Origin: Bacillota bacterium
GTDB lineage: Bacteria > Bacillota > Clostridia > Acetivibrionales > DTU013
Length of the DNA: 17,932 bases
Assembly (NCBI GenBank): GCA_023411645.1
Contig: JAEYON010000057.1
Span: 1-17,932, forward strand
Reading direction: 5' to 3'
Part shown: one piece after another, positions 13,525-17,932 of the stretch
Layout: each line of letters starts with the position of its first letter
Position numbering within the stretch: the first letter of the stretch is position 1
Notes under the pieces: model-generated
Told to the model about the DNA's origin: nothing
Databases searched by the model: none
The model's input: the letters and a program-made list of their open reading frames with translations, nothing else
Position numbers and translations under genes: made by a program

Positions 13525-15126
13525 TCATGAGATCATGTTAAAAACATCAAGTAGCCCATTCTGTGACCTTTTCAGCTCCAGTTTGAAATATTCCAGGCTG
13601 TCCAGCACAATGTCGTTGAGGACTTTCTGACCCAATATTTCAACAGGAGCCAGGTCATCAGTAAATACATATTCTGTATCCGTGACTTCCGAGGTATTTG
13701 CGAGGACTCCTTCGACCAGAGGCAGCAGCTGATTGTCGTCAGCAAGCTGTGCGGCATTGCTTTTGTAGGTGTCCAGAATCTGTGGGTTGTCTGAGGAAAA
13801 GACGAAAACATTGGTTGAGTATGGCACATTATATTTGTATACCTTGTTCATTGTGGTTTTGAGTGTTTGGGTAAGGTAATCCACGATTTCAGTACTATTT
13901 TCGGACCTCATATTGATATTGATGAGTATGACGCCGTTGGGGTTCAGATGTTCCTTGACTTCGGTAAAAAACTCGGCTGTCGTCATGTGAAAAGGAATTG
14001 TGACGTCATGGTAGGCATCGACCATGATAATGTCGTACATACCGGCCTCTGCGCTCGCAAGAAAGGTGCGTCCGTCATTTACATATATTGTTGCTTCTTC
14101 TTCTTTCAGTTCGAAATATTCCCTGGACAAATCAACAATTTTTTTATCTATTTCGACTCCTTCGATTACGCTGTTTGGAAAGAAATTTTTACAATGCTTT
14201 GCGAAGGTTCCCGTACCCATGCCCAGTACCAGTACGTCCATTGGTTTTTCAGCGTCGGCGTCTTTCAGGAACAGAGGGGATGTCACAGCATAGTCGTAGT
14301 ACATACCGGAAAGTGTCTTGTTTTTCTTATATATGGATTGAACGCCGAAGGCCACATTGGTGGATAGAATAACGGAATCCTGATCCTCTGTCACCTGAAG
14401 GTAGTTGTATATGGATTCATCCTCCAGAACAACGTCGGTCCAGAAGGCATAGGAGCTGGATATGGGCATCAGCAGCATTACTGCTGTTACTGCAGTGGTA
14501 ATAATTCCTTTTACAAAGCCTTTCTTTGTTTTTATGAAATAATACAGGCAGATGATATTCAGACCCAGCGCAAATACCAAAAAGGATTTCATCGTACCAA
14601 TATATGGGATAGTAAGGAAGGTTGGAATAAATGTACCAATGATACTGCCTATGGTAGAAGCTGCATAGATTTCTCCGGTAGTACGTCCGCTATTCTCCAT
14701 GTCTTTGATACCCAGCTTGACCAGATACGGAGAAACCATGCCCATGATTAACAGCGGAGCTGAAAAGACCAGCAGACAGGAGAAGGCAGAACCGGCGACC
14801 AACAGATTGCCGGGAAGCAGCCACATCATGACTACGGCTGAAAGTGCGATAATGTATTTGCCCACCAGCGGAATGACCGCGACCCATAAAGCCGAGACCC
14901 ACAGCAAGGCGAAGAGCCTGCCAAGATTATTGTGCTTGTCTGCGGAACGACCGCCCAGAACATTGCCGATACTCATTGAAATCATGATCAGCCCGATGAC
15001 TATGGTATACACTATGGATGAGGTACCGAAATAAGGAGCAAGCAGCCTTGTTGCCGAAAGTTCTACACCCATTACAGTCATGCCACATAAAAATGAAGTC
15101 AGGTAAATAAAAAAATTTCTTTTCAC
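13525..15126 (-). CDS. Membrane-fused spermidine-synthase-like protein
   Basis: 533 aa from the chosen start. Seen: about eight transmembrane helices in residues 1-225, then a soluble Rossmann domain like spermidine synthase/SAM-dependent transferases. Its motifs are VLVLGMGTG (G302-G306 region), an acidic end of strand 2 at GVEIDKK (E325), VNDGRTFL (351-356) and the active-site-like MVDAYHD (370-374). In true SpeE the last motif is D-x-x-D-P-like, so the substrate may not be putrescine. Start choice: an in-frame ATG at 15168 has no ribosome binding site, while AGGGGG (15141-15136) lies 9 nt before GTG 15126 on the minus strand; the upstream ATG would add 14 residues. It stands alone, divergent from pta and convergent with a small gene, and no polyamine genes lie nearby. 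Aminopropyl transfer, methylation or transport-coupled activity are all open. Confidence 0.85.
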   Translation of the reverse strand: MKRNFFIYLTSFLCGMTVMGVELSATRLLAPYFGTSSIVYTIVIGLIMISMSIGNVLGGRSADKHNNLGRLFALLWVSALWVAVIPLVGKYIIALSAVVMMWLLPGNLLVAGSAFSCLLVFSAPLLIMGMVSPYLVKLGIKDMENSGRTTGEIYAASTIGSIIGTFIPTFLTIPYIGTMKSFLVFALGLNIICLYYFIKTKKGFVKGIITTAVTAVMLLMPISSSYAFWTDVVLEDESIYNYLQVTEDQDSVILSTNVAFGVQSIYKKNKTLSGMYYDYAVTSPLFLKDADAEKPMDVLVLGMGTGTFAKHCKNFFPNSVIEGVEIDKKIVDLSREYFELKEEEATIYVNDGRTFLASAEAGMYDIIMVDAYHDVTIPFHMTTAEFFTEVKEHLNPNGVILININMRSENSTEIVDYLTQTLKTTMNKVYKYNVPYSTNVFVFSSDNPQILDTYKSNAAQLADDNQLLPLVEGVLANTSEVTDTEYVFTDDLAPVEILGQKVLNDIVLDSLEYFKLELKRSQNGLLDVFNMIS

Positions 15127-15244
15127 AGATAATTGCCCCCTAAACTTATTGTCTATACTTTTTTGCATTACAAATAGTTTATATCAAAAAGAGGATGTTG
15201 TGAAGTATATGTGTCGCAATATGATTAATAATAATATTTGCTTC

Positions 15245-15273
15245 TTGTATACAATAAACGTTTTGTATATAAT
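15245..15273 (+). promoter_or_regulatory. Sigma-A promoter of pta-ackA
   Basis: TTGTAT (15245-15250), 17 bp, TATAAT (15268-15273). The -35 is part of the perfect palindrome TTGTATACAA (15245-15254), a possible operator. The leader is about 105 nt and includes a small hairpin TGCTT-GATAT-AAGCA near 15290. No riboswitch is recognised in it. Confidence 0.7.
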
Positions 15274-15387
15274 TAAAGGGCCGGGAAATGCTTGATATAA
15301 GCAGATGATAGTACCTGGTAATATTTATTTTGAATGAGAAATTTACTTAAGTTAAATGTTTATGACAAACCAGAAAGGGGTTAAACA

Positions 15388-16386
15388 ATGAATTTTCTTG
15401 AACAGATCAGTGGACGGGCAAAAAGTGACTTAAAAACGATTGTACTTCCGGAGGCCTCTGATATCAGAACGGTAAAAGCAGCAGCAATGGTACAGGAGAA
15501 GGGAATAGCCCAAATCATACTGATAGGAAAGGAAAATGAGATTAAAAAGCTTGCTGGTGATCTTGATATAACGAAGGCCACCATCATTGATCCTGAAACA
15601 TCACCAAATTTTGAAAAATATGCAGATGCGTTTTATGAATTAAGAAAAGCAAAAGGCATGACACCGGAAAAAGCCCGTGAGGTTATAAAAGACGAGCTTT
15701 ACTGGGGAGTTATGATGGTGAAAATGGGAGATGCGGACGGAATGGTCTCGGGAGCAACTCATTCTACGGCAGATACCTTAAGACCGGCTCTTCAGATATT
15801 GAAAACGGCGCCCGGCACCAAGCTTGTATCATCCTTCTTTGTCATGGCCGTGCCGGATTGTGAATATGGAAGCAACGGTATATTTATATATTCAGATAGT
15901 GGTCTGGTTGAAAACCCCAATGCGGACGAGCTCTCGGAAATTGCCATCGCATCGGCAAAGACTTTTAAAAACCTGATTCAGGATGAACCGGTTGTAGCAA
16001 TGCTCTCTTATTCAACTTATGGCAGTGCGAAGAGTGAATTAACACAGAAGGTTGTAGAAGCTACCAGACTTGCAAAGGAAAAAGCACCAGAGCTTCTTCT
16101 GGATGGCGAGCTGCAGGCGGATGCGGCGCTGGTACCATCTGTTGGAGCATCAAAGGCAAAGGGCAGTCCGGTGGCCGGTAAAGCAAATATACTTGTGTTC
16201 CCGGATCTTAACTCCGGAAACATAGCATACAAGCTGACACAGCGGCTTGCTAAGGCAGAAGCCTACGGACCAATTACTCAGGGCCTTGCAAAGCCGGTCA
16301 ATGATCTTTCGAGAGGCTGCAGCGCCGAGGACATCGTAGGAGTTGTAGCTATTACGGCAGTGCAGGCGCAAACTAATGATCTTTAA
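15388..16386 (+). CDS. pta: Phosphate acetyltransferase
   Basis: Converts acetyl-CoA and phosphate to acetyl phosphate and CoA; 332 aa, the usual size of the short single-domain Pta of Firmicutes. Seen: the N-terminal TIVLPEASDIRTVKAA, the conserved DADGMVSGATHSTADTLRPALQ region at about 112-134, MLSYSTYGSAKS with its active-site Ser/Arg-type surroundings, DGELQADAALVP and the C-terminal VFPDLNSGNIAYKLTQRLAKAEAYGPITQGLAKPVNDLSRGC. The family signature is complete. AAAGGGG lies 7 nt before ATG 15388. ackA follows 69 bp later on the same strand with its own SD and no terminator between, giving the standard acetate-forming, ATP-yielding operon of fermentative Clostridia. Confidence 0.97.
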   Translation: MNFLEQISGRAKSDLKTIVLPEASDIRTVKAAAMVQEKGIAQIILIGKENEIKKLAGDLDITKATIIDPETSPNFEKYADAFYELRKAKGMTPEKAREVIKDELYWGVMMVKMGDADGMVSGATHSTADTLRPALQILKTAPGTKLVSSFFVMAVPDCEYGSNGIFIYSDSGLVENPNADELSEIAIASAKTFKNLIQDEPVVAMLSYSTYGSAKSELTQKVVEATRLAKEKAPELLLDGELQADAALVPSVGASKAKGSPVAGKANILVFPDLNSGNIAYKLTQRLAKAEAYGPITQGLAKPVNDLSRGCSAEDIVGVVAITAVQAQTNDL

Positions 16387-16455
16387 CAACGAACGATAAA
16401 CGGGTAACAGACATAAACAAATAGCGATTACAAACAAATAAAAGGAGCAAAAGAA

Positions 16456-17661
16456 ATGAAAAAGGTTCTGGTAATCAATACTGGCAGTTCATCGCTGAAA
16501 TATCAACTGATCGATATGAAAAATGAGTCGGTTCTTGCAAAAGGCCTTTGTGACAGGATCGGCATAGACAATTCATTCATCAAGCACACAAAAACAGGAA
16601 ACGATACTATAGTTATTGATGTTGAAATGTCCAATCACAAGGCTGCTATCAGGGAAGTTGTGAAAGCGCTGACAGATAAAAAAATCGGGGTGATATCCGA
16701 TATGTCGGAAATTTCGGCAGTAGGACATCGCGTGGTGCATGGAGGAGAAAAGTTCCATAAATCGGTTGTTATTGATGAAGTTGTCATGAAAGCGATAAAG
16801 GATTGTGTTGAACTGGCTCCCTTGCACAACCCGCCGAATATCATCGGTATTGAGGCCTGTGAGCATATTATGCCGGGTACGCCTATGGTAGCTGTATTCG
16901 ATACGGCTTTCCATCAGACGCTTCCGAAATACGCGTATATTTATGCATTACCATATGAGATGTACGAAAAGCACAGTATCAGAAAGTACGGTTTCCATGG
17001 GACTTCACACAAATATGTATCCGAGCGGGCTGCCTTTATGCTTGGGAAGCCGCTTAATGAATTAAAGATGATTTCTTGTCACCTTGGTAACGGGGCAAGT
17101 GTATGTGCAGTTCAATATGGCAAATCAGTAGAGACAAGCATGGGCTTTACTCCTTTGGATGGACTTGCTATGGGCACCAGAAGTGGTTCAGTGGATCCTG
17201 CTGTTGTTAAGTATCTCATGGAAAATGAAAAGATGAATCCAAAGGAAATCGATGAGTATCTGAATAAAAAATCCGGTATTCTTGGCATTTCAGGGGTTAG
17301 CAGTGATTTCCGGGATATCGATGCGGCCGTGGAAGAAGGAAATGTAAGAGCTCAGCTTGCTATCGATATATTCAGCTACAGAGTGAAGAAATGTATCGGA
17401 GAGTATGCGGCGGTTATGAATGGCGTTGATGCAATCATATTTACGGCAGGTATTGGTGAGAATAATGCCATTGTCAGAAAGAGTATAACAGACGATTTGG
17501 ATTTTATGGGAATAAAGATTGATCAGGAAAAGAATATGGTAAGAGGAAAGGAAATGGACATCAGCGCCCCTGATGCAACGGTCAGGACGCTTGTTATTCC
17601 GACAAATGAAGAGCTTGCAATTGCCAGAGAAACGATAGCTCTGACAGAAAACAGGCTATGA
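16456..17661 (+). CDS. ackA: Acetate kinase
   Basis: Transfers phosphate from acetyl phosphate to ADP, giving acetate and ATP; 401 aa, normal length. Seen: N7 in VINTGSSSLKYQLID, H124 in PLHNPPN, the FDTAFH motif, H181 in YGFHGTSHKYVS, HLGNGAS, R242 in GLAMGTRSGSVDP and the C-terminal FTAGIGENNA nucleotide-binding motif. All catalytic positions are present. AAAGGAG lies 8 nt before ATG 16456. It completes the pathway begun by pta. No clear terminator follows; the next promoter begins about 50 bp after its stop codon. Confidence 0.98.
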   Translation: MKKVLVINTGSSSLKYQLIDMKNESVLAKGLCDRIGIDNSFIKHTKTGNDTIVIDVEMSNHKAAIREVVKALTDKKIGVISDMSEISAVGHRVVHGGEKFHKSVVIDEVVMKAIKDCVELAPLHNPPNIIGIEACEHIMPGTPMVAVFDTAFHQTLPKYAYIYALPYEMYEKHSIRKYGFHGTSHKYVSERAAFMLGKPLNELKMISCHLGNGASVCAVQYGKSVETSMGFTPLDGLAMGTRSGSVDPAVVKYLMENEKMNPKEIDEYLNKKSGILGISGVSSDFRDIDAAVEEGNVRAQLAIDIFSYRVKKCIGEYAAVMNGVDAIIFTAGIGENNAIVRKSITDDLDFMGIKIDQEKNMVRGKEMDISAPDATVRTLVIPTNEELAIARETIALTENRL

Positions 17662-17712
17662 TCGCGGTCTGAATGCGGCAAAAGCACGGTATAAGCTCGG
17701 TGTAAAATTGCC

Positions 17713-17741
17713 TTGACAACGCTGGTATTAGTTAGTATAAT
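17713..17741 (+). promoter_or_regulatory. Full-consensus sigma-A promoter of the YceD gene
   Basis: TTGACA (17713-17718), 17 bp, TATAAT (17736-17741): an exact match to both hexamers with the ideal spacer. It implies strong constitutive expression, in line with an operon that usually includes a ribosomal protein gene. Confidence 0.9.
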
Positions 17742-17773
17742 ATCATTTGTCGCGGATTTGAGGGGTATTGTTC

Positions 17774-17932
17774 ATGAAGGTTGATATATCTGATATTGTA
17801 AGGTTAAACGGCGCTTTGATGGAGTTGAACTTCAGTGAAGAGCCACCTGAAAAAGAGCCCGTAAAGGGCTGTGTGTTGGAAGGTGACATTACATTTTCCG
17901 GTAGGCTGACCAATGAAGCCGGTATCCTGCAC
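17774..17932 (+). CDS. YceD family (DUF177) protein, cut by window end
   Basis: The first 53 codons of a gene that runs off the right edge. Seen: the start MKVDISDIVRLNGALMELNF, then VKGCVLEGDITFSGRLTNEAGILH. This matches the opening of YceD/DUF177 proteins, where a short N-terminal segment is followed by a V-x-G-x-x-x-x-G-x-I/L-x-x-x-G pattern. GAGGGG (17760-17765) lies 8 nt before ATG 17774. In Firmicutes this gene usually precedes rpmF (ribosomal protein L32) and follows ackA, so rpmF is expected just beyond the window. YceD is linked to 23S rRNA metabolism in some bacteria; the exact role here is unknown. The Cys-rich zinc motifs of the family would lie past the edge. Confidence 0.8.
   Translation, partial: MKVDISDIVRLNGALMELNFSEEPPEKEPVKGCVLEGDITFSGRLTNEAGILH

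Noticed and set aside
13867..14367. Long + strand open frames (up to 166 aa) inside the spermidine-synthase-like gene
   Set aside because: They lie antisense to strong family motifs, show no convincing ribosome binding site and have biased, motif-free composition.
15127..15168. ATG 15168 as start of the spermidine-synthase-like gene
   Set aside because: No ribosome binding site precedes it, whereas GTG 15126 has AGGGGG at 9 nt. It is not fully excluded.

Overview
The window reads as chromosome of a Gram-positive, spore-forming anaerobe of the class Clostridia. The support is strong AGGAGG-type ribosome binding sites, a PdaB-type sporulation deacetylase, a Firmicutes-type LexA (DinR) box, a Clostridia-like Y-family polymerase, the pta-ackA acetate pathway, and a YceD (DUF177) gene behind it. 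No rRNA, tRNA, CRISPR array, prophage or intact transposase was found. I cannot name the species from sequence alone.

Layout. (1) 1-3775: an OmpR-family response regulator, its membrane histidine kinase and a membrane-anchored HtrA serine protease, all on +. This looks like an envelope-stress unit: a row of TTNANA-like half-sites about 11 bp apart overlaps the htrA promoter and could be the regulator's target. (2) 3804-3847: a bidirectional terminator, then asparagine synthetase B on -. A divergently transcribed ferritin follows, with a 20-bp operator-like palindrome between the two. (3) 6369-6652: a terminator, then a second structured, U-tailed element that no gene explains. (4) 6583-8839: a DNA-damage block with a LexA-box promoter, Y-family polymerase, a 78-residue protein and an SRAP (HMCES/YedK) abasic-site protein. 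(5) 8840-9559: about 700 bp of non-coding DNA with a long inverted repeat and nearly three copies of a 41-bp tandem repeat, possibly a mobile-element relic. (6) 9560-11978: PdaB-like deacetylase, a truncated Mur-ligase-like protein with a damaged P-loop, and a protein with two OB folds related to SSB. (7) 12031-15126: a lipoprotein (-), a small orphan protein (+) and a membrane-fused spermidine-synthase-like protein (-). (8) 15245-17932: pta and ackA behind a good sigma-A promoter, then a full-consensus promoter driving a YceD-family gene cut by the window edge.

Most genes are housekeeping or stress functions. The parts least explained by known families are the structured element at 6496-6563, the repeat-rich gap at 8840-9559, the Mur-like protein, and the periodic half-sites before htrA. 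I found no complete new system. These are candidates that need comparative checks.
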